Positions 7,541 to 16,593 of a stretch of DNA of 64,000 nucleotides are shown piece after piece (the stretch's first letter is position 1; each line of letters begins with the position of its first letter). Made by a program: the position numbers and the translations under genes. A model generated the notes under the pieces. That model saw only the letters and a list, made by a program, of their open reading frames with translations. It was not told the origin of the DNA and made no database searches. Source of the DNA: CAYMZZ01 sp046297935 (GTDB taxonomy: Bacteria; Bacteroidota; Bacteroidia; Chitinophagales; Chitinophagaceae); assembly GCA_046297935.1 (NCBI GenBank), contig JBKBHA010000005.1, positions 1 through 64,000 of the forward strand. Reading direction: 5' to 3'.

Positions 7541-10279
7541 ATGCAACGAATTTTTATCCGGGCGGCAGCTCTGGCGACAATAATGATACTTGTGGTGACG
7601 GCCGTGCAAGCGCAGGACCCGGATACAACCAGGCCCACTTCGGTTGATCCAAAATTGCTCGAGTGGCAGGAAGCCACCATACCTCGCGAATATGTGGTGG
7701 GCAAAATAGACATCACCGGCATACGCTACCTCGATACAGCTATTGTACTCTCCATTTCCGGTTTGCAAACCGGACAGAGATTTACTTATCCCGGTACCGA
7801 TATTTTTGCGAAATCGATCAGCAATATGTGGAGGCAAAAGCTGTTTGCCAATGTACAGATCTACGCTACCCGTATCGATGGAAACCGGGTCGACTTTGAG
7901 CTGTATGTGGAAGAGCGGCCACGCCTCGGTTCCTTCCGCTTTATTGGTATTAAAAAAGCGGATGCAGAAGAGCTGGCCGGAAAGATAGGATTGGTTAAGG
8001 CGACCATCATTACCGAGAACATGCGACGTAATGTGAAGGAAGTGACCTCCAAATTCTATCGCGAAAAAGGATTCCAGAATATCAAGATCAATATTGTTGA
8101 AACACCCGATGCCAGCCTGCCCAACAGCAACCAGATGCTGATTTATGTAGATAAAGGCAGCAAGGTGAAACTGGATCAGGTACTGTTTTTCGGAAACGAA
8201 ACAGTGAACGGACTGAAGCTCAAAAAGCAGATGAAGGGCACCAAGGAAATGAGCAAGTTTACGCTCTACCCCAACAGTTATAAGAGCCCTTACGGAGACG
8301 TAAACAAAATGTCGTTTAAGGAATACATCAACGACTGGGGATTTCTTTCATTGTCGAAGACAAAGCAGGTACTGGATCCTTATGTTCGTTTCAAACTTTT
8401 CAGTTCGGCCAAGTTCAATCCAACCAAGTACGAAGAAGACAAGCAGAAGCTGCTGCAGTACTATAACTCATTAGGATATCGTGATGCGCAGATTATAGAA
8501 GACACGGTAGTACTGGATACATCCAGCTCGCGCCTGTATGTGAACATGCGTGTAAAAGAAGGCCGCAAGTATTATTTCGGAGATATTACCTGGAGAGGGA
8601 ACGCGAAATTCACCGACTCATTGCTGAGTGTGGTGCTGGGTATTCAGAAGGGTGATGTGTACAATCTGGATATCCTCAACAGGCGTATTGGTAAAGAAAT
8701 GTCGCAGGACGGTGGAGACATCTCCGGCTTCTACCAGGACGATGGTTATTTGTTCTTCCGTATTGAAGCCGTGGAAACAGCGGTATACAACGATACCATT
8801 GACCACGAAATTCGGATTACCGAAGGACCTCAGGCTCGTATTAAAAACGTAACTATTTCCGGTAACGAAAGAACCAAGGACCACGTGGTCCGGCGCGAAT
8901 TGCGCACAGTGCCGGGCGATCTCTTTAACCGATCTAACCTGATCCGCTCAATTCGCGAGCTGGGTAACCTGCAGTATTTTAATCAGGAAACCATTAATCC
9001 GGGGGTGGTACCCAACGCCGAAGATGGTACCGTAGATATTAACTGGACCGTGGAAGAACGTTCTTCGGATCAGTTGGAATTATCCGCCGGCTGGGGTGGT
9101 GGTATCGGGTTAACCGGTACGCTGGGTGTTACATTCAACAACTTTTCAATTAAGAATATCTGGAAAAAATCGGCCTGGGATCCGTTGCCAACTGGTGATG
9201 GACAGAAACTCAGCCTGCGTTTGCAGTCGAACGGCCGTGCCTTCCGCTCCTATAATTTCTCTTTCACCGAACCCTGGCTGGGTGGTAAAAAGAGAAACTC
9301 CTTTACTATTGCTTACAACAACAGTAAGTACTCGAATGCATACGATTACCTGACTGGTCGTTGGGATAATGCCCGCTCGGATACCAACTATCTTAAAGTA
9401 AACGGATTCTCCGTGGCTTTGGGCAAGCAATTGAACTGGCCCGACGACTATTTCAGCCTGGTATACTCGCTCAACTTTACACAATATAAGCGTCGCAACT
9501 ATGGCATCTTTCAGGGTGTAAGTGACGATGGTGTGTCGAACAACTTCAGCCTGAAGCTGGCACTGCAACGTTCGTCTGTGTTTGATCCTATCTTCCCCAG
9601 AAGTGGATCGAATATGGTTGCCAGCGTACAGTTTACTCCTCCGTATTCTTTGTTCAATCCAGATCTTGTTAACTCAGAGGATCCGTATAAGAATCCCGAG
9701 TATCATAAATGGCGATTCAATGCGGAGTGGTATGTGCCCCTTGGCCGTCCCATGGGAGCGGAAAAGAACAGGCAGTTTGTGTTGAAGCTGGCCGCCAAGT
9801 ATGGCTTTATGGGTCGTTACAACCGCAAACTTGACTATTCTCCTTTCGAACGCTTCCAGGTGGGTGATGCCGGTTTGACCAACAACTTTGGTCTATTGGG
9901 TTACGATATCATTGCTCATCGTGGTTATCCCGTATATCAAACCTCCGATCCTACTATTAATCCTGATCAGCAGCAGGCAAGCCGCTTCTTTACCATCTTT
10001 AACAAGTATCAGCTTGAACTGCGTTATCCGCTCGTAACTAATCCGGGTAGTACTATCTATGGTCTCGCTTTCTTTGAAGCAGCCAATGGCTGGTACGATT
10101 TTAAAGACTACAACCCCTTCCGTCTGCGTCGTAGCGCCGGTGTGGGTATGCGGTTCTTCCTGCCCATGTTTGGCCTGTTAGGCTTTGATTATGGTATCGG
10201 GTTTGATCGTATAGTACCCGGGCAGGGTTTGAAAAATGCGAGCCGCTTTACCTTTATGCTCGGTTTTGAACCCGAATAA
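7541..10279 (+). CDS. bamA: Outer-membrane protein assembly factor BamA
   Basis: This 912-aa Omp85 protein is the core of the beta-barrel assembly machine. A signal peptide (about 1-26, ending AVQAQ) is followed by POTRA repeats up to about residue 500 (for example GKIDITGIRYLDTA, KVKLDQVLFFGNET and RIKNVTISGNERTKDHVVRR). The 16-strand barrel occupies the rest, with the typical GIGFDRIVPGQGL near the end. Length is normal for Bacteroidota. The two Skp-like chaperones that deliver its substrates follow immediately. A TAATTTG box at about 7455 may be the promoter. Confidence 0.95.
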   Translation: MQRIFIRAAALATIMILVVTAVQAQDPDTTRPTSVDPKLLEWQEATIPREYVVGKIDITGIRYLDTAIVLSISGLQTGQRFTYPGTDIFAKSISNMWRQKLFANVQIYATRIDGNRVDFELYVEERPRLGSFRFIGIKKADAEELAGKIGLVKATIITENMRRNVKEVTSKFYREKGFQNIKINIVETPDASLPNSNQMLIYVDKGSKVKLDQVLFFGNETVNGLKLKKQMKGTKEMSKFTLYPNSYKSPYGDVNKMSFKEYINDWGFLSLSKTKQVLDPYVRFKLFSSAKFNPTKYEEDKQKLLQYYNSLGYRDAQIIEDTVVLDTSSSRLYVNMRVKEGRKYYFGDITWRGNAKFTDSLLSVVLGIQKGDVYNLDILNRRIGKEMSQDGGDISGFYQDDGYLFFRIEAVETAVYNDTIDHEIRITEGPQARIKNVTISGNERTKDHVVRRELRTVPGDLFNRSNLIRSIRELGNLQYFNQETINPGVVPNAEDGTVDINWTVEERSSDQLELSAGWGGGIGLTGTLGVTFNNFSIKNIWKKSAWDPLPTGDGQKLSLRLQSNGRAFRSYNFSFTEPWLGGKKRNSFTIAYNNSKYSNAYDYLTGRWDNARSDTNYLKVNGFSVALGKQLNWPDDYFSLVYSLNFTQYKRRNYGIFQGVSDDGVSNNFSLKLALQRSSVFDPIFPRSGSNMVASVQFTPPYSLFNPDLVNSEDPYKNPEYHKWRFNAEWYVPLGRPMGAEKNRQFVLKLAAKYGFMGRYNRKLDYSPFERFQVGDAGLTNNFGLLGYDIIAHRGYPVYQTSDPTINPDQQQASRFFTIFNKYQLELRYPLVTNPGSTIYGLAFFEAANGWYDFKDYNPFRLRRSAGVGMRFFLPMFGLLGFDYGIGFDRIVPGQGLKNASRFTFMLGFEPE

Positions 10280-10311
10280 GCCCTCATTTCTAAACCTGAA
10301 AATTCAGCGAT

Positions 10312-10830
10312 ATGAAAAAAATTGTAATGCTGGCGATCCTCGGAATTTTCCTGGCAGGTACTGCCACGGCACAGAAATATGCCATCATCGATACCCGGTA
10401 TATCCTGGATCGCCTTCCGGAATATACCTCGGCCCAGACTACGCTTGACCAGGTAGCTGCAGGCTGGCAGAAGGAAATCGACGACAAGCAGGCTGTACTG
10501 GACCGTATGTACCGCGAGTACGAGGCCGAAGAAGTGATGTTGAGCCCGGAACTGAAGAAAAAACGCCAGGATCAGCTGTTCCTGCTCGAAAAAGAAGTCC
10601 GCGATCTGCAACGTCAACGTTTTGGTTTTGAGGGAGATCTGTTCAAAAAAAGACAGGAATTGATCAAGCCTATTCAGGATCGCGTGTACAATGCCGTACA
10701 GAAAATATCGACCCAGCGGGGCTACGATTTTGTGCTTGATAAAAGTGAGGGAATTACAGTTATCTTTGCCGACCCCAAACTCGACAAGAGTGAGGATGTG
10801 TTGAAAGAACTGCAAACCAAGCGGCAATAG
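10312..10830 (+). CDS. OmpH/Skp family periplasmic chaperone (first copy)
   Basis: This 172-aa protein has a signal peptide (about 1-21, ending TATAQ) and a long charged coiled coil (about 50-125, rich in K/E/R/Q). This is the arm structure of Skp/OmpH, a trimeric chaperone that holds unfolded outer-membrane proteins for BamA. It starts 32 bp after bamA and lies in the same operon. The C-terminal YDFVLDKSEGITVIFAD is typical of the body domain. Confidence 0.9.
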   Translation: MKKIVMLAILGIFLAGTATAQKYAIIDTRYILDRLPEYTSAQTTLDQVAAGWQKEIDDKQAVLDRMYREYEAEEVMLSPELKKKRQDQLFLLEKEVRDLQRQRFGFEGDLFKKRQELIKPIQDRVYNAVQKISTQRGYDFVLDKSEGITVIFADPKLDKSEDVLKELQTKRQ

Positions 10831-10935
10831 TTCGGCTGGAACTGTTAAAACAATGTTAGCAGGCAACTAATTGGTACAACAACTACTCTTATATTCAAAA
10901 TTGACAGCCCTGAAGTGGCAACAAAAGAACAACTC

Positions 10936-11472
10936 ATGAAAAAATTGAAAGTAATTGCGCTCGCGGTTTGCCTGGTTGTGGCAGCGAATCAAACGATGGC
11001 GCAAACCAAGATCGCTTACCTCAACATTGAGCAGGTGATTGGCCTGATGCCAGGCACAGCTAAGATTGACTCTATTCTTGAGCGTTATTCAGTTGATACA
11101 ATTGATCGCGAATATCAGGTACTGCTTGAGAACTATCAGTTCAAGGACAGTGCTTACCGTGATACGGTTCGTACACCCAAATCAGTACGTGATCAACTTG
11201 CGCAGGAACTTCCTTCACTGGTTTATCAGATCACCAACTGGAACCAGATTCGTGAGCAGGCGCTTCAGGCCAAGCAACAGGAATTGCTGGCACCTATTTA
11301 CAAAGAAGTAATTGACGCCGTTCGCGCAGTATCAAAAGAAAAAGGATACAGCCATGTTCTGGCTCGTGAAGCCCTGATTGTAATGCCTGATACCGACAAT
11401 ATAACGCAGGCAGTTATGACCAAGCTAAAGCTAAAAATGCCAGCGGCACCGCAGGGCGGAGCCAGACCCTAA
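10936..11472 (+). CDS. OmpH/Skp family periplasmic chaperone (second copy)
   Basis: This protein of about 178 aa has a signal peptide starting MKKLKVIALAVCLVV and ending MAQ. The ATG at 10936 is preferred over the upstream GTG at 10915 because it gives a proper positively charged signal-peptide start. Shared with the first copy are a mature start like KIAYLNIEQV, a coiled-coil region (about 60-125) and the tail KGYSHVLAREALIVMPD. Tandem Skp genes after bamA are usual in Bacteroidota. The operon ends at the terminator at 11498. Confidence 0.88.
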   Translation: MKKLKVIALAVCLVVAANQTMAQTKIAYLNIEQVIGLMPGTAKIDSILERYSVDTIDREYQVLLENYQFKDSAYRDTVRTPKSVRDQLAQELPSLVYQITNWNQIREQALQAKQQELLAPIYKEVIDAVRAVSKEKGYSHVLAREALIVMPDTDNITQAVMTKLKLKMPAAPQGGARP

Positions 11473-11497
11473 CACGCAGAATCGACGACTACATATT

Positions 11498-11523
11498 AGC
11501 CCCGGCATTTGCCGGGGCTTTTT
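11498..11523 (+). terminator. Rho-independent terminator after the bamA-ompH operon
   Basis: A 9-bp perfect stem AGCCCCGGC/GCCGGGGCT with an ATTT loop is followed by a T run (11519-11523). Confidence 0.92.
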
Positions 11524-11612
11524 CTTTGCTAACGACGGTCAAAACAATAACTACCCTAAACACGGTATTTTGCAGATTGCTCGTTTTTGTACTTTGCCAC
11601 AAACGCGCAGGT

Positions 11613-13460
11613 ATGTACAACAAATTATGGCTCATAGCAGTCGGATTCCTTTTTTCTTTTCAGGCAAATGCTCAAACGCTGGCCGAAGCCAATAAGTGCT
11701 ACGACGAAAAAAGATACGATTGCGCAGTAACAAAATACCAGGAAGCGCTTCAAAACAAATCCTATCAGGAAAAAGATCTGGCTACAATTCAGTTTCGGGT
11801 GGGCTATGGGCTTTCCCAGCAGAAGCGGTATGCAGAAGCGGTACGGTACCTTCAGTCGGCCATCAACAACTCGCCTACTTGGGGAACCCCGGTTTGGGAA
11901 CTTGCCTATACCTATTATCTGCTCGACAGCTTTAAGCTGGCTGCTGACTATTACCAGAAAACAGTTCCATTTTACAAAGATGACAAAGAGAGCCTGATTC
12001 GAATTTACTACTGGAAAGGAAGATCGCGTATGAAAAGCAATATGCTCGACTCGGCACTGGTAGAATACAAACGTGCCTGGGCTATTGACAGTACCCTGGA
12101 TTATCTAAACGCTGCAGCTGGCGATGTGAGTTACGACCAACGACTATATTCCGATGCAGCCCGGTACTATGAAAAGTCAATTAAATACGCTAAAGCGGAG
12201 GAAGTAAAAAAAGAAACGCTCGGCGTACGATATTATTTCTATGGTCAGGCGCTGGCGCGCATTCAGCGCAGGCAAGAGGCGCATGATGCCTATTTGAAGT
12301 CGATTGAACTGGGTTATGATGTGCCAAGAGTTCAATGGGGTATTGCCGGTAACTATTTCGAGCAGCTAAAATATAAGGAAGCAGTAGAGTGGTACAACAA
12401 ATGTATAACCGGATATAAAGACGATACCGCATCGCTGAAATCGCTGTACTACTGGCGCAGTCGCAGCTATCTGGGTCTGAAAGATGAAGCGAAGGCTCTG
12501 GCCGACCTCGATCGCTCCCTTGCCATTGATCCCAACTACTTTACCGGAATGAAAGAAAAGGCGATGCTACTGAAAAATCAAAAGAAATATCGGGAAGCCA
12601 TTCCGCTGTTTGAGAAGCTGATTACCCGGTCGGCCAGTTATAAGAACGATCTGGCAGATTTTCACTACGAACGCGGTAAATGCTATTTGCAGTTGAAAGA
12701 TAGCGTGCGCGCCAAGTCAGATTTCCTGATGTCGGTTGAATATGATCCCTACCTGCCCGAAGCAAATGTAGAGTTAGGTCATTTCGCTTTTGCGAAAATG
12801 GAGTGGGCCTCTGCCAGGGGTTTCTACATGGACAATATAGATGAGTTTTACGACGATAATCAGCAGGTATCGCTCGCTTATTTTCGATATGGTTTCAGTG
12901 CCTTCATGCTGGGCAGCAGTTATTACACTACTGCCAAAAATGCTTTTCAGACGAGCATCGTGCACGATTCCCTGAACAAAGAAGCTCATCGGTATCTGGC
13001 CGACGCTTTATATGGCCTTAAGGATTGGAAGAAAGCAGAAGACGAGTTATCGACCTGCATCAGGCTGTACGCAAAACAGAAAGACAGTTTGTCAATGATG
13101 TATAAATACCGGGGTATGGCACGTGCGCAGCAGAAGAATTATACCGGTGCCTTTAGCGACTATGAACAGGCTGATAAACTGAAAGCATTTAAAGAAGTGG
13201 GCGATGTGAAATACCTTGGGCAGCTTGCCTACGAAATAAAGGAGTACAACAAGGCCATTACCATCTTTACGCGAATGGAGCAGATGCTGACCGACACACA
13301 GAAATCAGACAAATTATTTGTGAACTACGCCCGCGGCCGCTGCTATTTTGATCAAAAAAAGAAAGCGAATGCTGTGGCCGACCTGAAGAAAGCGTTGGAG
13401 TATGAGCCCAATAATCAGGAAGTAAAATCCTGGCTCAGCAAGGCAGAAGCCCTGCCCTGA
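11613..13460 (+). CDS. Secreted tetratricopeptide repeat protein
   Basis: This protein of about 615 aa has a signal peptide (starting MYNKLWLIAVGFLF and ending ANAQ) and at least eight TPR-like helical hairpins over its whole length (for example CAVTKYQEALQN, AVRYLQSAINNSP, DLDRSLAIDPNYF, DLKKALEYEPNN). TPR arrays bind protein partners; this one probably acts in the periplasm. The frame is open from 11526, but the ATG at 11613 gives the signal peptide and lies 16 nt behind a TACTTTG box (11590). It lies between the bamA operon and murI. No enzymatic domain is visible. Confidence 0.85.
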   Translation: MYNKLWLIAVGFLFSFQANAQTLAEANKCYDEKRYDCAVTKYQEALQNKSYQEKDLATIQFRVGYGLSQQKRYAEAVRYLQSAINNSPTWGTPVWELAYTYYLLDSFKLAADYYQKTVPFYKDDKESLIRIYYWKGRSRMKSNMLDSALVEYKRAWAIDSTLDYLNAAAGDVSYDQRLYSDAARYYEKSIKYAKAEEVKKETLGVRYYFYGQALARIQRRQEAHDAYLKSIELGYDVPRVQWGIAGNYFEQLKYKEAVEWYNKCITGYKDDTASLKSLYYWRSRSYLGLKDEAKALADLDRSLAIDPNYFTGMKEKAMLLKNQKKYREAIPLFEKLITRSASYKNDLADFHYERGKCYLQLKDSVRAKSDFLMSVEYDPYLPEANVELGHFAFAKMEWASARGFYMDNIDEFYDDNQQVSLAYFRYGFSAFMLGSSYYTTAKNAFQTSIVHDSLNKEAHRYLADALYGLKDWKKAEDELSTCIRLYAKQKDSLSMMYKYRGMARAQQKNYTGAFSDYEQADKLKAFKEVGDVKYLGQLAYEIKEYNKAITIFTRMEQMLTDTQKSDKLFVNYARGRCYFDQKKKANAVADLKKALEYEPNNQEVKSWLSKAEALP

Positions 13461-13481
13461 TAACCGGAAGCTGCGAATTGG

Positions 13482-13489
13482 TACATTTG
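13482..13489 (+). promoter_or_regulatory. Putative -7 promoter box for murI (TACATTTG)
   Basis: A match to TAnnTTTG that ends 4 nt before the murI ATG. If the box is used, transcription should begin at or near the A of ATG. No TTTG is seen at -33. Confidence 0.4.
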
Positions 13490-13493
13490 TGCC

Positions 13494-14321
13494 ATGGCGG
13501 CAACACAACCTATCGGCGTTTTTGATTCAGGATATGGCGGCTTAACCGTGCTTCGCTCAATTGTGAACCGCCTGCCCGAATACGACTATCTGTATTTGGG
13601 CGACAATGCCAGGGCTCCCTACGGCAACCGTTCTTTTGAAACCGTTTATCATTACAGCCTGCAATGTGTAAAATGGTTTTTCGACCAGGGATGCCATTTG
13701 GTGATACTGGCCTGTAATACGGCTTCGGCCAAAGCGCTTCGAACCATTCAGCAAAATGATCTGCCAAAGCTGGCGCCCGATAAACGGGTACTCGGCGTAA
13801 TTCGTCCAACCACCGAAATAATCGGCCACTATTCCGAAACCCGGCATGTGGGTGTACTGGCTACTCAGGGCACCGTTTTATCGGAATCATATCCGGTAGA
13901 AATTGCAAAATTCTTTCCCGACCTGCAGGTGCACCAGGAAGCCTGCCCCATGTGGGTGCCCCTGGTAGAGAACAATGAACACCTGAGCCATGGGGCAGAC
14001 TATTTTGTGAAAAAGAATCTGCATCAGCTCCTCGATGCTGGTCCAATGATCGATGTAGTGTTGCTGGCCTGTACCCATTATCCACTGATGCAGGAAAAAA
14101 TCCGCGAGCATTTGCCTGTGGCTATCCGACTGCTTTCGCAGGGTGATATTGTGGCCGACAGCCTGGCCGACTATCTGGAACGGCACCCCGAAATAGCCGC
14201 TCAATGCAGCCGGGGCGGCGGCAGGCAGTTCTTCACTACTGATTCGCCGGCAGATTTCAACAGACAGGCAACCCGGTTTTTTGGCGAGGATTTGCAGGCA
14301 GGGCATGTGGATCTGGGCTAA
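13494..14321 (+). CDS. murI: Glutamate racemase
   Basis: This 275-aa cytosolic enzyme makes D-glutamate for peptidoglycan. The two catalytic cysteines are visible in LACNTASA (about residue 75) and LACTHYPL (about 188). The N-terminal FDSGYGGLTVL holds the conserved acidic residue. Length is normal. The first codons follow the promoter-like TACATTTG so closely that the transcript may be leaderless. Confidence 0.95.
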   Translation: MAATQPIGVFDSGYGGLTVLRSIVNRLPEYDYLYLGDNARAPYGNRSFETVYHYSLQCVKWFFDQGCHLVILACNTASAKALRTIQQNDLPKLAPDKRVLGVIRPTTEIIGHYSETRHVGVLATQGTVLSESYPVEIAKFFPDLQVHQEACPMWVPLVENNEHLSHGADYFVKKNLHQLLDAGPMIDVVLLACTHYPLMQEKIREHLPVAIRLLSQGDIVADSLADYLERHPEIAAQCSRGGGRQFFTTDSPADFNRQATRFFGEDLQAGHVDLG

Positions 14322-14402
14322 ATTTCTATTGTTTTTCAATCCATTACAATCAAACCCCAAAAAATAAATACGCAACGCGTAGCGTTTCTGCTGCACAGCC
14401 CT

Positions 14403-14410
14403 TACCTTTG
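14403..14410 (+). promoter_or_regulatory. Putative -7 promoter box for rpmH (TACCTTTG)
   Basis: An exact match to TAnnTTTG, 126 nt before rpmH. It implies a 5' leader of about 120 nt, unusually long for this window. Confidence 0.5.
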
Positions 14411-14536
14411 CCGTCCTTTCACAAACTGGCGGGTGTGGTGACCCGTTGGTAAAAGAAACCAGATCCGTTCTCCCGGGTCGTATTTCAGCCAGGCAGTTGT
14501 TGCTGCCGGGTACAAACGTGAAAAAGAAAAAATAGA

Positions 14537-14692
14537 ATGAAACGTACATTTCAACCCCATCGTCGTCGTCGCAAGACTGTTCATGGTTTCCGTAAGCGTA
14601 TGGCAACTGCCAACGGTCGTAAAGTGTTGGCGAGCCGCCGTGCTAAAGGCCGTAAGAAGCTGACTGTTTCTGACGAGCGCAAATTAAAATAA
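14537..14692 (+). CDS. rpmH: Large ribosomal subunit protein bL34
   Basis: This 51-aa, highly basic protein begins MKRTFQPHRRRRKTVHGFRK and ends SDERKLK, the standard bL34 pattern including TFQP and the internal RMATANGRKVLASRRAKGRKKL. It is a structural protein of the 50S subunit. It precedes rnpA and yidD, the canonical bacterial order. A strong terminator between rpmH and rnpA (14734) should make rpmH transcripts more abundant than the downstream genes. Confidence 0.96.
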   Translation: MKRTFQPHRRRRKTVHGFRKRMATANGRKVLASRRAKGRKKLTVSDERKLK

Positions 14693-14733
14693 GCGGAAGG
14701 GCTCCGGCCCGGACCGATCGATACTTAATTTTG

Positions 14734-14762
14734 AGCTCCGGCTATTTGGCCGGAGCTTTTTT
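14734..14762 (+). terminator. Rho-independent terminator between rpmH and rnpA
   Basis: A 9-bp perfect stem AGCTCCGGC/GCCGGAGCT with a 6-nt loop and a T6 tail. It ends 8 nt before the rnpA start, so rnpA may depend on readthrough. Confidence 0.9.
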
Positions 14763-14770
14763 AATTTCAA

Positions 14771-15172
14771 ATGCCTCCCATTTATACACTTGGCAAACAG
14801 GAACGATTAAAGAGTCGCAAGCAACTGGACGAGTTGTTTGAGAAGGGACAGGTTTTCTCACAGCCGCCATTTCGAATCTCGTATCGCTTCAGTGGCGGCA
14901 TCGAAAAGGAGCCAGCGCTTAAATTTGGAGTAGGAGTGTCGGCCCGGCATTTCAAAAAAGCAGTGCATCGAAACCGGATCAAGCGGCTGATCCGCGAAAG
15001 CTGGCGATTGCAGAAACATCCACTTTCGGAACTGCTGGCGCAGCAGGGCCGGGGGCTTTGGGTGTTTATCATTTTTACCGGGCGCGAAATGACGGATTTT
15101 AAAAGTGTGAGCGAAGCCATGAGTCGCACCCAGAAGAAATTGCTCAAGTTGTCGTCGGAAACATCAACATGA
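14771..15172 (+). CDS. rnpA: Ribonuclease P protein component
   Basis: This 133-aa basic protein binds the RNase P RNA and helps cleave tRNA 5' leaders. The RNR signature is clear (FKKAVHRNRIKRLIRESWR, about residues 65-83), as is the N-terminal KQERLKSRKQLDELFEKG. Its last codon overlaps the yidD start (ATGA), so the two are translationally coupled. Confidence 0.95.
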   Translation: MPPIYTLGKQERLKSRKQLDELFEKGQVFSQPPFRISYRFSGGIEKEPALKFGVGVSARHFKKAVHRNRIKRLIRESWRLQKHPLSELLAQQGRGLWVFIIFTGREMTDFKSVSEAMSRTQKKLLKLSSETST

Positions 15173-15399
15173 AATTCCTTTTACGCATACTTGCCCTTCC
15201 GTTTATCCTGCTGATTAAAATTTATCAATGGGTTATTTCGCCATGGATCGGGCCTAAATGCCGATACACGCCTACCTGCTCGCATTATGCGGCAGAGGCA
15301 TTGAAAAAGCACGGCGTGTTTAAAGGTTTGTGGCTTTCTATTAAAAGAATCAGCAGCTGTCATCCCTGGGGTGGAAGCGGCTACGATCCGGTTCCGTAA
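15169..15399 (+). CDS. yidD: Membrane protein insertion efficiency factor YidD
   Basis: This 76-aa protein has an N-terminal amphipathic/hydrophobic segment (about 1-20) and the family core KCRYTPTCSHYAAEAL, followed by RISSCHPWGGSGYDPVP. YidD assists YidC-dependent insertion of inner-membrane proteins. It starts inside the rnpA stop (4-bp overlap). yidC is not in this window. Confidence 0.95.
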   Translation: MKFLLRILALPFILLIKIYQWVISPWIGPKCRYTPTCSHYAAEALKKHGVFKGLWLSIKRISSCHPWGGSGYDPVP

Positions 15400-15410
15400 C
15401 TCAGCAGCTC

Positions 15411-15480
15411 ACCCCCCAGCGCCCTAAAGGGGGAGCGCCATGAAAACTCGATAATACTCCCCTTTAGGGGGCTGGGGGGT
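15411..15480. repeat. Inverted repeat of the CCCCTAAAGGGG type between convergent genes
   Basis: The left arm (15411-15435) reads ACCCCCCAGCGCCCTAAAGG and continues GGGAG. The right arm (15457-15480) is its complement with one mismatch and one length difference. The loop is 21 nt. Each arm also contains a small palindrome around CCCTAAAGGG. The right arm ends where the isomerase stop codon TGA begins. It may act as a bidirectional terminator although no T run is present. Confidence 0.85.
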
Positions 15481-16397
15481 CAGGGTGTTGGGTCTACTTC
15501 CCGATACGCTTTTATCAAGGCCAGTTCTCCTTCTTTTCCCTGTCCTGCTATACCGTGTTCCATACCCATTACACCGCGGTAACCTTTTTTATAGATATGC
15601 TGAAAGAGGTTTCTGTAGTTTATTTCTCCGGTACCTGGTTCGTTGCGCCCGGGGTTGTCGCCAATTTGAATATAGGCGATTTCGTCCCAGCACTTATTGA
15701 TATTGCTGATCAGGTCGCCCTCGTTGCGCTGCATGTGATAGATATCGTAAAGTATCTTGCAGGATGGACTGTTTACGGCCTTACAGATCATATGGGTCTG
15801 ATGAGAGTGACGAAGAAACAAATCAGGATTGTCGCTCAGCGGTTCAAGCACCATGATCAACCCACCCGGTTCCAGTATAGCTGATGCTTTACGCAGCGCC
15901 GTTATCACGTTAGCAGTTTGCATATCATGCGACAGACTGCGTTCATAGTTTCCCGGTACTACAGTAGCCCATTTTGCACCACAGCGTTTGGCCACTTCCA
16001 GCGCTCTTCGGCAATCTTTTTCCATTTTATCAATCCATTCCTGCTTGCCGGTTGTGAGGGAGGTGCGCCAGTGCCAGCTATCGGATGTGATTACAAACAC
16101 ACCCATACGCATGCCCAGTTTGGCCAGCAGATCACCAATCTTTTGTTGTTGTTCCGGACTCCGGTCCATCATGCCATTATCTTCAATGGAGCGAAATCCG
16201 CGATCATGTGCATATCGGATCTGATCCAGAAAATCGGCACCTGCATGATGGCGGAACATACCATCATGAAAACCAAAATCCATTCGAAATGGTTGGTCGG
16301 CAGCGGATGGGTCAGTACCCGTATTACCCAGTGTGGGCAGGCTGCCCAGAGCGGCGCCGGCCAGCAATCCGGAACGCACAAATTTTCTTCGATTCAT
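15480..16397 (-). CDS. Sugar phosphate isomerase/epimerase (hydroxypyruvate isomerase-like TIM barrel)
   Basis: This protein of about 305 aa starts with MNRRKFVRSGLLAGAALGSL, a Tat-type twin-arginine-like export signal. An AP-endonuclease-2-type TIM barrel follows: WATVVPGNYE, the metal-site stretch MVLEPLSD, ILYDIYHMQ and the terminal MGMEHGIAGQG. It resembles exported hydroxypyruvate isomerase-like proteins. The substrate is unknown. The frame extends 13 codons further upstream, but the twin-Arg start is the sensible one. It is divergent from the SUMF1 gene. Confidence 0.85.
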   Translation of the reverse strand: MNRRKFVRSGLLAGAALGSLPTLGNTGTDPSAADQPFRMDFGFHDGMFRHHAGADFLDQIRYAHDRGFRSIEDNGMMDRSPEQQQKIGDLLAKLGMRMGVFVITSDSWHWRTSLTTGKQEWIDKMEKDCRRALEVAKRCGAKWATVVPGNYERSLSHDMQTANVITALRKASAILEPGGLIMVLEPLSDNPDLFLRHSHQTHMICKAVNSPSCKILYDIYHMQRNEGDLISNINKCWDEIAYIQIGDNPGRNEPGTGEINYRNLFQHIYKKGYRGVMGMEHGIAGQGKEGELALIKAYREVDPTP

Positions 16398-16593
16398 GTT
16401 GATTGAGTTGTTGATCCAGTAGATCGAATGTAACAATTTCAGTTCAGCTAATGCAGAATCTTATTGCGCAAACGATTGTACAAAAAAAAGATCAGCAGGC
16501 TTTCCTTCTCATTGGCTGCATTGCCTAACTTCATGGCCTACCGCAAACCACACGGTGCAGTCCGGATTCTGGAGAATGCAATTTCAACACAAC

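Noticed and set aside
15485..16406. Several plus-strand frames opposite the sugar isomerase gene
   Set aside because: Antisense to a protein with a clear Tat signal and TIM-barrel motifs.
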